A DNA stretch of 64,000 bases from Pseudomonas sp. MYb60 (GCF_002979555.1 NZ_PCOZ01000002.1:124001-188000), one strand, 5' to 3'; shown: positions 45,437 through 54,638, counted from the first letter of the stretch. A program made the numbers and translations. The notes: generated from the letters alone by a model not told the origin.

Positions 45437-45949
45437 TCAGTTCCGTTCCCAGACTTCGAAGTGGTACGCCGGCTTGTCACCTTCAGCTGGATTCTCCAGA
45501 TTGGAAACCAGCTTCCACTGGCCCCGATCAAACTCCGGAAACCACGCATCCCCTTCCGGACTCAACGCCACCCGCGTCAAATACAGGCGATCCGCCTGTT
45601 CCAACCCCTGCGCATACAACTGCGCGCCGCCGATCAGCATCAGCTCATCCACGCCCTGCCCCCGCGCCCATGCTTCGGCTCGCTCAACGGCGGCCTCCAG
45701 CGACGGAAAAACTTCCGCACCTTCCAGCACAAGATGGGTCTGACGGCTGACCACGATGTTCAAGCGCCCCGGCAGCGGTCGGCCCAGGGAATCCCAGGTC
45801 TTGCGCCCCATGATGATCGGCTTGCCAAGCGTGGTGGCCTTGAAATATTTGAAATCCCCCGGCAAATGCCAGGGCATGCTGTTGTCGACGCCGATCACGC
45901 GGTTTTCACCGAGGGCTGCGATCAGGCTTAAAGGGAGAGTTTTTTTCAT
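45437..45949 (-). CDS. folA: Dihydrofolate reductase
   Basis: A 170-residue NADPH-dependent reductase that makes tetrahydrofolate. The N-terminal motif is 'LIAALGENRVIGVDNSMPWH', with the catalytic acid in 'LPGDFKYFKATTLGKPIIMG' and 'RKTWDSLGRPLPGRLNIVVS' following. Later 'ELMLIGGAQLYAQGLEQADR' gives the cofactor loop. Length is normal. Trimethoprim sensitivity cannot be judged from sequence alone. Confidence 0.96.
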   Translation of the reverse strand: MKKTLPLSLIAALGENRVIGVDNSMPWHLPGDFKYFKATTLGKPIIMGRKTWDSLGRPLPGRLNIVVSRQTHLVLEGAEVFPSLEAAVERAEAWARGQGVDELMLIGGAQLYAQGLEQADRLYLTRVALSPEGDAWFPEFDRGQWKLVSNLENPAEGDKPAYHFEVWERN

Positions 45950-46018
45950 GCCGACGAGAATACCAGAGCCCCGAGCCAGGGGTTATGCTCCAGGCTCACA
46001 AACACAACAGGACGGCGC

Positions 46019-47398
46019 GTGACTGCACTGAACCCCTTGCACAGACTCTGGCTGACGGAAACCGTGCGCCTGCGCGAAGAACACGCAGGCCCTCTGGAAG
46101 ACCTGGAAGCCAACCGCCTGGCCCGCGCCGCTGGTGGCGACTTGCCCACGCGCATCCAGCAGCGTGCCCTGCACCTGGCCGAGCGCGATGGTCTCACTGC
46201 CGCCCTCACCCGCTGGCTGCAAGGTGCGCGACTGGCACTGGTGCTGCTGGCGATCGTGGCGGTGTTCAGCGGCGCCGGCCTGGCATTGGCTGCGCTGGGC
46301 AACGGCCTGACCCCAGTGAATGTGTTCTGGGCATTGGGCAGCCTGCTCGGCCTGAACCTGATCCTGCTGATCAGCTGGGCCCTGGGCCTGCTGTTCGCCG
46401 GGGAACACAGCGCCAGCCTGGGACGCCTGTGGTTGTGGCTCAGCGAAAAGCTCGCCCGCGACGCCAAGGCGGCCCAACTGGCACCGGCACTTTTAGTCTT
46501 GCTGCAACGCCAGAAGCTCAACCGCTGGGCCGTCGGCGTGCTGGTAAACGGCCTGTGGCTGCTCGCATTGCTCAGTGCCCTCGTGATTCTGCTGACGCTG
46601 CTCGCCACGCACCGCTACGGCTTTGTGTGGGAAACCACCATCCTCAGCGCAGACACGTTTGTCGCCGCGACCCAGGCACTGGGCAGCCTGCCGGCGCTGC
46701 TGGGCTTCAGCGTGCCGACCGTCGACATGATCCGCGCCAGCGGCGACGCCGCGCTGAATATCGAAAGCGCCCGCCAGGCATGGGCTGCCTGGCTGGTAGG
46801 CGTGCTGCTGGTGTACGGCCTGCTGCCGCGCCTGATCCTCGCGCTGTTGTGCCTGTGGCGCTGGAAACGCGGGCGCGCCGCCCTGCGCCTGGACCTCAAC
46901 CTTCCCGGCTACAGCCCCTTGCGCGAACGCCTGATGCCCAGCAGCGAACGCCTTGGAGTCAACGACGCCGCACCCGAACAGTTGCACCACGTCACGGGCG
47001 GCGTCAGCGAATTGCACAGCGACGGCGCATTGCTGGTCGCTATCGAGCTGGACGACCAACACCCCTGGCCACCGAAATTGCCGGCCGGCGTCAACAACGC
47101 TGGCGTCCTCGACAGCCGCGAATCGCGCAACAGGCTGCTGGAACAACTCACCCGCTTCCCACCGGCACGCCTGTTGATCGCCTGCGACCCGCGCCGCTCG
47201 CCGGATCGCGGCAGCCTCGCGCTGATCGCCGAACTGGCCCGCAGCGCCACCGCCACTCGCGTGTGGCTGCTGCAAGCGCCGCCCGGCCAGGCGCTGGACG
47301 CCGAACGCCTGGGGGATTGGCACACCGCGCTGCAACAGCTGGAATTGCCTTTCGCCGACTGCGCGCCGCTGAACTGGCTGGAGACCGGTCATGACTAA
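46019..47398 (+). CDS. DUF2868 membrane protein
   Basis: A 459-residue protein with a GTG start (ACAGGA 8 bases before it). Hydrophobic segments lie at about 70-95, 100-130, 180-202 and 262-285, so four helices are expected. The N-terminal 'RLREEHAGPLEDLEANRLAR' and the C-terminal half, which is soluble and Rossmann-like, match the DUF2868 family, whose function is unknown. It overlaps the next gene by 8 bases (ATGACTAA), a tight pair with the DUF3482 GTPase. Partnership is inferred from overlap. Confidence 0.8.
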   Translation: MTALNPLHRLWLTETVRLREEHAGPLEDLEANRLARAAGGDLPTRIQQRALHLAERDGLTAALTRWLQGARLALVLLAIVAVFSGAGLALAALGNGLTPVNVFWALGSLLGLNLILLISWALGLLFAGEHSASLGRLWLWLSEKLARDAKAAQLAPALLVLLQRQKLNRWAVGVLVNGLWLLALLSALVILLTLLATHRYGFVWETTILSADTFVAATQALGSLPALLGFSVPTVDMIRASGDAALNIESARQAWAAWLVGVLLVYGLLPRLILALLCLWRWKRGRAALRLDLNLPGYSPLRERLMPSSERLGVNDAAPEQLHHVTGGVSELHSDGALLVAIELDDQHPWPPKLPAGVNNAGVLDSRESRNRLLEQLTRFPPARLLIACDPRRSPDRGSLALIAELARSATATRVWLLQAPPGQALDAERLGDWHTALQQLELPFADCAPLNWLETGHD

Positions 47399-48758
47399 AC
47401 CGCTGAAACTCGCTGTGGTCGGCCATACCAATGTGGGCAAGACCTCGCTGCTGCGCACCCTGACCCGCGACGTGGGCTTCGGCGAAGTCTCCCATCGCCC
47501 CAGCACCACGCGGCATGTAGAGGGCGCCCGGTTATCCGTGGACGGCGAAGCCTTGCTGGAGCTGTACGACACGCCGGGACTTGAAGATGCCATCGCCCTG
47601 CTCGATTACCTCGAGCGCCTGGACCGCCCTGGCGAACGCCTCGACGGCCCGGCCCGCTTGGCACGGTTCCTCGACGGCAGCGAAGCACGCCAGCGTTTCG
47701 AACAGGAGGCGAAGGTGCTGCGCCAGTTGCTGGCGTCGGATGCGGGCCTGTATGTGATCGACGCCCGCGAGCCGGTGCTGGCCAAATACCGCGACGAGCT
47801 GCAAGTGCTGGCCAGTTGCGGCAAACCGTTGCTGCCGGTGCTCAATTTCGTCAGCAGCAGCGACCACCGCGAGCCGGACTGGCGCGAAGCCCTGGCGCGC
47901 CTGGGCCTGCACGCGCTGGTGCGCTTCGACAGCGTCGCGCCGCCGGAAGATGGCGAACGCCGGCTGTATGAAAGCCTTGCGCTGTTGCTGGAAAATGCCC
48001 GGCCGCAGTTGGAACGGCTGATTCTCGATCAGGAGGCTCAGCGCCAGGCCCGCCAGCACAGCGCCGCGCGGTTGATCGCCGAGCTGTTGATCGACTGCGC
48101 TGCCTGCCGCCGCAGTGTGCTCACCGAAGATGAACAACACGCCATCGGCGACCTGCGCAAAGCCGTGCGTCAACGCGAACAGAAATGCGTGGAAGCCCTG
48201 CTCAAACTCTTCGGCTTCCGCCCCCAGGACGCCGCCGCCAGCGACCTGCCTTTGCTCGACGGGCGTTGGGGCGATGACCTGTTCAACCCGGAAACCCTCA
48301 AGCAACTCGGCGTGCGCGTTGGCGGCGGCATCGCCGCAGGCGCAGCGGCCGGTGCGGGGGTGGATTTGCTGGTCGGTGGATTAACGCTGGGCGCCGCCGC
48401 CATCGCCGGTGCGATTGCCGGTGGCGCGCTGCAAACCGCCCGCAGTTACGGCAGCCGGTTGCTGGGCAAAATCAAAGGCCAGCGAGAGTTGACAGTCGAC
48501 GACAGCGTGTTGCGCCTGCTTGCCCTGCGCCAGCGCCAGTTGCTCAAGGCCCTGAACCTGCGCGGGCATGCGGCGATGCACAGCATCAAGGTCGACACGC
48601 CGCAGGACAAGACCTGGCGCGAAGGCAAGTTGCCGGACGCCCTGCACAAGGCCCGCGCCCATCCGCAATGGTCGTCCCTCAACCCTCACGCCAGGTTGAG
48701 CCAGGCCGAGCGCCAGGAACAGGTCGAAGCCCTGGCCCAGCGCCTCGACGAAACCTAA
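47391..48758 (+). CDS. DUF3482 GTPase
   Basis: A 455-residue protein with an N-terminal GTPase domain: G1 'VVGHTNVGKTSLLRTL' (10-25), G3 'YDTPGLED' (about 60), and a probable NxxS/S-type G4 near 'PVLNFVSSSDH'. The C-terminal half is DUF3482 and contains a glycine-rich hydrophobic stretch at about 308-345 ('GGGIAAGAAAGAGVDLLVGG') that looks membrane-active. It overlaps the DUF2868 gene at the start by 8 bases and the convergent HD gene at the end by 4. Role unknown. Confidence 0.82.
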   Translation: MTKPLKLAVVGHTNVGKTSLLRTLTRDVGFGEVSHRPSTTRHVEGARLSVDGEALLELYDTPGLEDAIALLDYLERLDRPGERLDGPARLARFLDGSEARQRFEQEAKVLRQLLASDAGLYVIDAREPVLAKYRDELQVLASCGKPLLPVLNFVSSSDHREPDWREALARLGLHALVRFDSVAPPEDGERRLYESLALLLENARPQLERLILDQEAQRQARQHSAARLIAELLIDCAACRRSVLTEDEQHAIGDLRKAVRQREQKCVEALLKLFGFRPQDAAASDLPLLDGRWGDDLFNPETLKQLGVRVGGGIAAGAAAGAGVDLLVGGLTLGAAAIAGAIAGGALQTARSYGSRLLGKIKGQRELTVDDSVLRLLALRQRQLLKALNLRGHAAMHSIKVDTPQDKTWREGKLPDALHKARAHPQWSSLNPHARLSQAERQEQVEALAQRLDET

Positions 48759-49312
48759 GCCGCCAACACCTGCCGCGCCTTGGCCTTGAGGACCTCCAGG
48801 TCGAGCAGCGGCACGTGCATAGCCTTGGCCTGCTCGTCCCAATGACGCAGGCGCAGGCTCACCGCACACAGCGGGTCCTGTTCGAAGGCGTGGGCTTCTT
48901 CGGCGCTCATCACGCCGCCCTGATAGCCCAAGGTGCGGCGGCTGGCTTCGCTCAAACGCGCGTAGTAGTCCGGCTGGCAGAACGTCAGGTAGCGCTTGGC
49001 TTGCACGTGATATTCCACCAGCCTGGCCACACGCTCGCTGAAACCTGCGCGGCGCAGATAATCGGCCCCCAGGCGTTCATGGCTGACCACGCCATAACCG
49101 CCCATGTTCTCGTGGCCATCGCCGCACAGATGCCCGATATCGTGGAAGAATGCCGCCAGCACCACTTCATCGTCAAAGCCCTCGGCCATCGCGCACTGCG
49201 CGGCCTGGGACATGTGCTCGATCTGCGACACCGGCTCGCCGATGTAATCCGCCGCCCCGTAGCGCTCGTACAGGCCGAACACCTCGGCAATCGCGTGCTC
49301 GGGGCTGATCAT
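48755..49312 (-). CDS. PhnZ-like HD-domain oxygenase for phosphonate breakdown
   Basis: A 185-residue HD-domain protein. Metal ligands expected of PhnZ are visible: H33, H57-D58, H78, H102 and D159. The lid pair Y23/E26 ('DYIGEPVSQIEH') and phosphonate-binding K106 ('YHVQAKRYL') are also in place. PhnZ is a mixed-valence diiron oxygenase that splits (R)-2-amino-1-hydroxyethylphosphonate to glycine and phosphate. I prefer ATG 49312 because it overlaps the FAD gene stop (ATGA). Its usual partner PhnY is not next to it. Function is inferred from residues and neighbours. Confidence 0.85.
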   Translation of the reverse strand: MISPEHAIAEVFGLYERYGAADYIGEPVSQIEHMSQAAQCAMAEGFDDEVVLAAFFHDIGHLCGDGHENMGGYGVVSHERLGADYLRRAGFSERVARLVEYHVQAKRYLTFCQPDYYARLSEASRRTLGYQGGVMSAEEAHAFEQDPLCAVSLRLRHWDEQAKAMHVPLLDLEVLKAKARQVLAA

Positions 49313-50442
49313 GCCGCGCCCCACAATGCGTTGATATTGCGCTCGGCCAGCGCCGGCCCGACGCTCATGCCCACGCCGGTGTGCATCAACGCCGCGCTCA
49401 CCCCCGGCGCGACACGCAGGAACGAAAACGGCCCCGGCCCGCGTGAGCCGTACACACCCTGCCAGCGCTCAACGACCTGAATGTTGCAACCCAGGGTCTG
49501 CTCGGCCAGTTCGATCATCCAGTCATCGACGTGCTCGGCGTTGAACGGCGACGCATCGCGGCCGTAATCGTGGGAATCGCCGATGATCAGATCGCCATGG
49601 GGCGTCGGGCTGATCAGCAGGTGAATGCCGTGTTCGTGCAGGTGCGGGGCTTCGCGCAGGATCTGTGCCTGCACCGGTGCAGCCTCGGGCAAATCGGCGA
49701 ACGCGCCGTAATGCACGCAGCTGAGACCGGTGAGCAAGGCGTGTTGCAGGTTCAAGTTGACGGTGGGCCGCGCACGCAGCATTTGCAGGCGACAAATACT
49801 CGGGTTGAGTTCGGCCATCGCCTCGGCCAGCAGGGTTTGATAGTCGTGGCCGGAGCACACGATGATTTGCCCGCCGCGAAAGCTGCCCGCCGTGCTGTGC
49901 ACCAGGCCCGGCTCGACGTCGCGCACCAGGGTGGAGAAATGAAACTCCACGTTCAATTCACTGCTCAGGTAGCTGATCAGCGCCGGGATCGCTTCGCGCG
50001 AATACAGCTGCTGGTCGTCCTTGCCGTGCAACGCAGCGCGATGATGGCGGAACTGGCCGCCATACAGATCCTTCATCGCCGCGCCTTGCAGCAGCTCGAC
50101 GTTGTAGCCGTGCTCTTGGGCGCGACCGGCGCAGAATGCTTCGAGCAGGTGCTCTTCGGCTTCGGTGCGCGCGAACAGGTAGGCACCATTACGCTTGAGC
50201 TGCAGGCCGGCGACCTGGGCCCAATGGCCCCAGATGGCACGGCTTTCACGCGCCAGGTCGAGCATGGGTCCCGGTGGCTGGCCGGTGACCAGGGCCTGGC
50301 CGAAGTTGCGGACCGAGGCGCCGAGCGGCGTGGCGCTGCGTTCGAAGACCTTGACCTTGAGGCCGCGTTTGGCGGCGGCAAAGGCGTGGGACAGGCCGAG
50401 GATGCCGGCGCCGATGATCAGTAGGTCACTCTGTTGCGTCAT
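49309..50442 (-). CDS. FAD-dependent oxidoreductase of phosphonate clusters (TIGR03364-like)
   Basis: A 377-residue DAO-fold flavoprotein. The FAD loop is 'LLIIGAGILGLSHAFAAAKR' (about 7-26). It resembles the FAD oxidoreductases that recur in phosphonate operons. Some of these have been reported to oxidise N-alkylated aminoethylphosphonate, which would yield aldehyde or AEP products. The start is ATG 50442. It overlaps the HD gene by 4 bases and is separated from the transporter genes by a REPIN. The substrate is not decided from sequence. Confidence 0.82.
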   Translation of the reverse strand: MTQQSDLLIIGAGILGLSHAFAAAKRGLKVKVFERSATPLGASVRNFGQALVTGQPPGPMLDLARESRAIWGHWAQVAGLQLKRNGAYLFARTEAEEHLLEAFCAGRAQEHGYNVELLQGAAMKDLYGGQFRHHRAALHGKDDQQLYSREAIPALISYLSSELNVEFHFSTLVRDVEPGLVHSTAGSFRGGQIIVCSGHDYQTLLAEAMAELNPSICRLQMLRARPTVNLNLQHALLTGLSCVHYGAFADLPEAAPVQAQILREAPHLHEHGIHLLISPTPHGDLIIGDSHDYGRDASPFNAEHVDDWMIELAEQTLGCNIQVVERWQGVYGSRGPGPFSFLRVAPGVSAALMHTGVGMSVGPALAERNINALWGAA

Positions 50443-50459
50443 GGATTGATGCTCTCCCC

Positions 50460-50559
50460 TGTAGGAGCGAGCTTGCTCGCGAAGCACTCAAGAACACCGC
50501 GTTTAACCAGACAGCACGCGTTATCGTTGACGTTTTTCGCGAGCAAGCTCGCTCCTACA
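50460..50559. repeat. REPIN of the GAGCGAGCTTGCTCGC type
   Basis: TGTAGGAGCGAGCTTGCTCG with inverted partner, about 100 bases, inside the phosphonate cluster between the binding-protein gene and the FAD gene, all on one strand. It may lower expression of the catabolic pair relative to the transporter. Confidence 0.92.
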
Positions 50560-50575
50560 GTGACGGTGATGAAGG

Positions 50576-51589
50576 TTATTGTTTTTCCGACTTGCCGTCA
50601 TAGCGCTTGCGCCACTCAGCCAGAATGCTGTCGCGGTTCTTCGAGGCCCAGGCAAAGTCGTTCTTGATCAGGCGCTGCTCATAGTCCGCCGGCAATTCGG
50701 TCTGCGGCTTGGCGATGCCCGGCTGGGCGAGCACGGCAAAGTTGTCCTTGTACAGGTCCATCGCGGCGGCGCTGGCGGAGAAGTCCGCGAGTTTTTTCGC
50801 TGCGTCGACGTGGGCGGTGCCTTTCATCACCGCCGTCGCTTCGATATCCCAACCCAGGCCTTCCTTCGGCAGGATGATGTCCAGCGGCGCGCCCTGGCGC
50901 TTGAGCTGTACGGCCGGGTATTCGAACGAAATCCCGATCGGGAACTCGCCCGACGCCGCCAACTTGCACGGCTTGGAACCGGAATGCACGTACTGGCCGA
51001 TGTTCTGGTGCAGGTCGTCCATGTACTGCCAGCCCTGCTTTTCGCCGTAGGTCTGCAACCAGGCGCTGACGTCCAGGAAACCGGTGCCGGACGAAGCCGG
51101 GTTGGGCATCACGATCTTGCCCTTGTACTCAGGCTTGGTCAGGTCCTGCCAGCTCACCGGCTTGGTCAGGCCCTGTTTTTCGGCTTCGACGGTGTTGAAG
51201 CAGATGGTCGCGGCCCACACGTCCATGCCGACCCAGGCCGGGGGGTTGGCAGGGTCACGGTAGTTCTTGCCGATCTTGTCCAGATCCTTGGGGGCGTAGT
51301 TGTCCAACATGCCTTGCTGATCGAGGATCGCCAGGCTGGAAGCGGCCAGCCCCCACACCGCGTCGGCCTGCGGACGGTCTTTCTCGGCCAGCAGCTTGGC
51401 GGTGATGATGCCGGTGGAGTCACGCACCCACTTGATCTCGATGTTCGGGTTGGCTTGTTCGAAAGCCTTTTTGTAGCTCTTCAACTGCTCGGCTTCGAGG
51501 GCCGTGTACACGGTGAGCTCGGTCTTGGCGAAGGCATTCAGGCTGAATGCGGTGAGTACGGCAGCGACCAGCGCCAGGGGCTTGAACAT
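50576..51589 (-). CDS. Aminoethylphosphonate-type ABC transporter substrate-binding protein
   Basis: A 337-residue periplasmic binding protein with a signal peptide (1-21, ending LNAFA). It belongs to the iron/phosphonate-like family: 'LTVYTALEAEQLKSYKKAFE', 'IEIKWVRDSTGIITAKLLAE', 'VMPNPASSGTGFLDVSAWLQ', 'GEFPIGISFEYPAVQLKRQG'. The set matches the aminoethylphosphonate binding protein of PhnSTUV/AepXVW-type clusters. It follows the permease gene by 23 bases. Ligand is inferred from cluster context. Confidence 0.88.
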   Translation of the reverse strand: MFKPLALVAAVLTAFSLNAFAKTELTVYTALEAEQLKSYKKAFEQANPNIEIKWVRDSTGIITAKLLAEKDRPQADAVWGLAASSLAILDQQGMLDNYAPKDLDKIGKNYRDPANPPAWVGMDVWAATICFNTVEAEKQGLTKPVSWQDLTKPEYKGKIVMPNPASSGTGFLDVSAWLQTYGEKQGWQYMDDLHQNIGQYVHSGSKPCKLAASGEFPIGISFEYPAVQLKRQGAPLDIILPKEGLGWDIEATAVMKGTAHVDAAKKLADFSASAAAMDLYKDNFAVLAQPGIAKPQTELPADYEQRLIKNDFAWASKNRDSILAEWRKRYDGKSEKQ

Positions 51590-51612
51590 CTAACACCTCC
51601 TTCAAGGATGAT

Positions 51613-53325
51613 TTATTGGCCTGGCGCGCTCTGGCGCCAGGCTTGGGAGCGGCGCAGCGCGCCACGTGAGGCCCACGCCAGCAGCAGCGAGACGCCGGCC
51701 GATGTGAACAGGATCAGGGTCGACATGGCCGCCGCGCCGCCGACGTTGCCGGCGTCGTCCATGTTCAGCACGGCGACGGCGGCGAGGATGGTGTCGGGGC
51801 TGTAGAGGAAGATCGCGGCGGACACGGTGGTCATCGCCGACACGAACAGGTAGCGCAGGATGTCCAGCAGCGCCGGCAGGCAAATCGGCACCGTCACCTT
51901 CAGGAAATGCCGGTAAAGCGGCGCCTTGAGGGACAGCGCAGCGGCTTCGAACTCGGCGTCCAGCTGGCGCAGGGCGGTGGTGGCGGTCATCTGCGCGGTG
52001 GTCAAATAGTGAGCAATGGTGCACACAACCAGCAGGGTCATGCTCCCGTAGAACACGTGCAGCGGGTTGCCGTTGAGGTTGAAAAAGAACACGTAGCCCA
52101 ACCCCAGCACCAACCCCGGCACGGCCATCGGCACGAAACTGAGCAGGCGCAACGCCAGGTTGAGGCCTTTCTGGCCCTTGGTCTTCTCCATCAGGTAGGC
52201 GCCGGTGAAGATCAGCACGCTGCCGATCAACGCGGTGCACACGGCCAGCGTCAGGCTGTTGCGATAGGCCAACCAACCGCCGCCGGCGGTGTCTTCAAAC
52301 TGATAGTGGTTCAGCGACAGCGACAGGTTGTACGGCCAGAACTTCACCAGCGAGGAATACACCGCCATGCCGAACACCAGCAGCAACACCGCGCAGATCA
52401 ACAGCACGATGGCCAGGTAGCAGGCGTCCCTCGACCGCGACGGCAGCGGTTGGAAGACCTGGGCACGGCCGCTCATCGAACCGCCCTGGCGGCGGCGCAA
52501 CCACGCATCCACGCCAAAGCTGAACAGCGCCGGTAGCAGCAAGACCATGCCGATCAACGCACCGCGGCCGAACTGTTGCTGGCCCACCACGGCTTTATAG
52601 GCTTCGAGCGCCAGCACCTGGTAATCACCGCCGACCACCACGGGCACGCCGAAGTCGGTGATGGTCAGGGTAAACACCAGGCAAAACGCGGCGAATACCG
52701 CCTGGCGCGTGGCCGGCCAGGTGATGCTGCGAAACGCTCGGGCCGGGCTGGCGCCCATGCTTGAGGCCGCGTCGAACAATCGCGCATCCGCCAGGGACAG
52801 CGCCGACAGCAGAATCATCAAGGCGTGTGGGAAGGTGTAGATCACCTCACCCAGCACAATGCCCCAGAAGCCGTAGATATTCTCCGAAAGCAGCCCGCGC
52901 AGCATGCCCTGGTTGCCGAACAGGTAGACCAGCGCAATGCCCGGCAACATCGACGGCGCCATCAACGGCAACAACGACAGGCCACGCCAGATAGGCTTGC
53001 CGGGGATCAGCGTGCGCTGCAAGGCGTAGGCGAACAGGTAGGCCAGCGGTACGACGATGGCCGCGACGCTGAGGGACACTTTCAGGCTGTTGCCGAGCAG
53101 CCAGTGGAAGTTGGCGCTGGTGATCAATGCCTGTGCGGCGACCAGCCCTCCGCCCTGCCCGGCTTCACTGCTGAAGCCGCGCCAGAAGATCGCCAGCAAA
53201 GGCAGCAACACCGCAAGGCCCAGCAACAACAGCCAGAGCACTTTGCCACCGACCACGAACACGCGGTCGCCCCATTCAGCGCGGGACACCGGACGTGCGG
53301 CAGGCAATGTCATGACCGCGGCCAT
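51613..53325 (-). CDS. Aminoethylphosphonate-type ABC transporter permease (two fused domains)
   Basis: A 570-residue permease with two homologous halves, each with about six membrane helices and an EAA-type loop. First half: 'DAASSMGASPARAFRSITWP'. Second half: 'EFEAAALSLKAPLYRHFLKV'. The fused two-domain form is that of the 2-aminoethylphosphonate permeases and of Fe3+ SfuB-like permeases. I use ATG 53325, one base after the ATPase gene stop, which gives a full N-terminus; 53313 is a second choice. Confidence 0.88.
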   Translation of the reverse strand: MAAVMTLPAARPVSRAEWGDRVFVVGGKVLWLLLLGLAVLLPLLAIFWRGFSSEAGQGGGLVAAQALITSANFHWLLGNSLKVSLSVAAIVVPLAYLFAYALQRTLIPGKPIWRGLSLLPLMAPSMLPGIALVYLFGNQGMLRGLLSENIYGFWGIVLGEVIYTFPHALMILLSALSLADARLFDAASSMGASPARAFRSITWPATRQAVFAAFCLVFTLTITDFGVPVVVGGDYQVLALEAYKAVVGQQQFGRGALIGMVLLLPALFSFGVDAWLRRRQGGSMSGRAQVFQPLPSRSRDACYLAIVLLICAVLLLVFGMAVYSSLVKFWPYNLSLSLNHYQFEDTAGGGWLAYRNSLTLAVCTALIGSVLIFTGAYLMEKTKGQKGLNLALRLLSFVPMAVPGLVLGLGYVFFFNLNGNPLHVFYGSMTLLVVCTIAHYLTTAQMTATTALRQLDAEFEAAALSLKAPLYRHFLKVTVPICLPALLDILRYLFVSAMTTVSAAIFLYSPDTILAAVAVLNMDDAGNVGGAAAMSTLILFTSAGVSLLLAWASRGALRRSQAWRQSAPGQ

Positions 53326-53326
53326 C

Positions 53327-54391
53327 TCAGGCAAACACCTGCAGGCTGCGCGGCGGCAGGGCCACCCAGATGTCCTGGGCGCCCAGGCGTGGCATGGCTT
53401 CCGGGGCCAGTTCGGCCAACAGCGCGTGACCGGGCAGGTGCTCCAGCTCAAAACTCATGCGGCAGCGGTTGCCGAGAAAGGTGATCTCGCGGACCTTGGC
53501 CGGGAACAGGTTTTCCTCATGCACCGGCGGGTTGACGCTGATGGCTTCCGGGCGGCAAAAGAGACGCCCGGAGCTGGCCACGCCGGCATCGTCGGCCAGG
53601 CGCATGTTCATCCCGCCGACCTGGGCGTGACTGGCACTGTTGCGGCTGAACGGCAACCAATTGCCCTGGCCGACAAACTCGGCCACGAACGGTGTGGCTG
53701 GGCGGTCGTAGATTTCCTGGGGCGTGGCATATTGCTCGACCTTGCCGTTGTTCATCACCGCAATACGGTCGGCCATCAACATGGCTTCGTCCTGGTTGTG
53801 GGTGACCATCAGCGTGGTAATGCCCAGGCGACGTTGCAGTTGGCGCAGTTCGGTACACAGGTGCTCACGCACGCGGGCGTCGAGGGCCGACATCGGTTCA
53901 TCCAGCAGCAACAACGACGGCGCGGGCGCCAGTGCGCGGGCCAGGGCGACCCGTTGCTGCTGGCCGCCGGAGAGTTGGCCGGGGTACTTCTTTTCGCTGC
54001 CGACCAGGCCGACCAGTTCCAGCATCTGGCCGACACGCTGGCGTACTTCATCGCGACCGTTGCCGATGAGGCCGTAGGCGATGTTCGCTTCGACGCTCAG
54101 GTTGGGAAACAGCGCGTAGGACTGGAACAGAATGCCGTAGTCCCGCGCCTGGGGTGGCAGTCGGGAAACGTCGCGGTTGCCCAAGTACAGCTCACCGCTG
54201 TCCTGGCGCTCCAGGCCGGCAATGCAGCGCAACAAGGTGGTCTTGCCACAGCCGGACGGACCCAGCAGGCACACCAACTCGCCGGCGGCGACGTCCAGGG
54301 ACACGTTGTCCAGCGCAGTGAAGGCGCCGAAGCGCTTCTGCACGTTGCGCACCTTCATCGGCGCGCCGGGTTGGGTCAGGGCTGTGTTCAT
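53327..54391 (-). CDS. Aminoethylphosphonate-type ABC transporter ATPase
   Basis: A 354-residue ABC ATPase. Walker A is GPSGCGKTT (44-52), the Q-loop is 'YGILFQSYALFPNLSV', the signature is LSGGQQQR (140-147), and Walker B is LLLLDEPMSALD (160-171). The C-terminal TOBE region follows. This ATPase type (PotA/FbpC-like) occurs with AEP transporters. First gene of the transporter operon; the 247-base gap to lysR must hold its promoter. Confidence 0.9.
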   Translation of the reverse strand: MNTALTQPGAPMKVRNVQKRFGAFTALDNVSLDVAAGELVCLLGPSGCGKTTLLRCIAGLERQDSGELYLGNRDVSRLPPQARDYGILFQSYALFPNLSVEANIAYGLIGNGRDEVRQRVGQMLELVGLVGSEKKYPGQLSGGQQQRVALARALAPAPSLLLLDEPMSALDARVREHLCTELRQLQRRLGITTLMVTHNQDEAMLMADRIAVMNNGKVEQYATPQEIYDRPATPFVAEFVGQGNWLPFSRNSASHAQVGGMNMRLADDAGVASSGRLFCRPEAISVNPPVHEENLFPAKVREITFLGNRCRMSFELEHLPGHALLAELAPEAMPRLGAQDIWVALPPRSLQVFA

Positions 54392-54530
54392 GGGGACACC
54401 TCATCAAACGAATGAGGGCCATGCTAGGGAGGGAATGCGTCGAGGGTGTGGCAGGAAGGCAAAAGGCAGTGATAGTGGTATTTGTGGATTTGGGTTGAGG
54501 TCACAAAGGTGTGGTGTGTGGACTACCGCT

Positions 54531-54614
54531 ATCGGGGGCAAGCCCCCTCCCACATTTGACCGAGTTCCCACAGGGGAATGGGGTCAAAAGGTGGGAGGGG
54601 GCTTGCCCCCGATG
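54531..54614. repeat. REPIN-like pair of the GGGAGGGGGCTTGCCCCC type
   Basis: ATCGGGGGCAAGCCCCCTCC and an inverted GTGGGAGGGGGCTTGCCCCC are 80 bases apart between lysR and the ATPase gene, on the same strand. It likely separates the regulator transcript from the transporter transcript. The rest of the 247-base gap (54392-54530) holds no ORF I can support. Confidence 0.85.
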
Positions 54615-54638
54615 AGGCCCGGAAGGCCACCCACCCCT

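Noticed and set aside
54392-54530. Sigma-54 promoter before the transporter ATPase gene
   Set aside because: No good GG-N10-GC (-24/-12) pattern was found on the minus strand in this gap.
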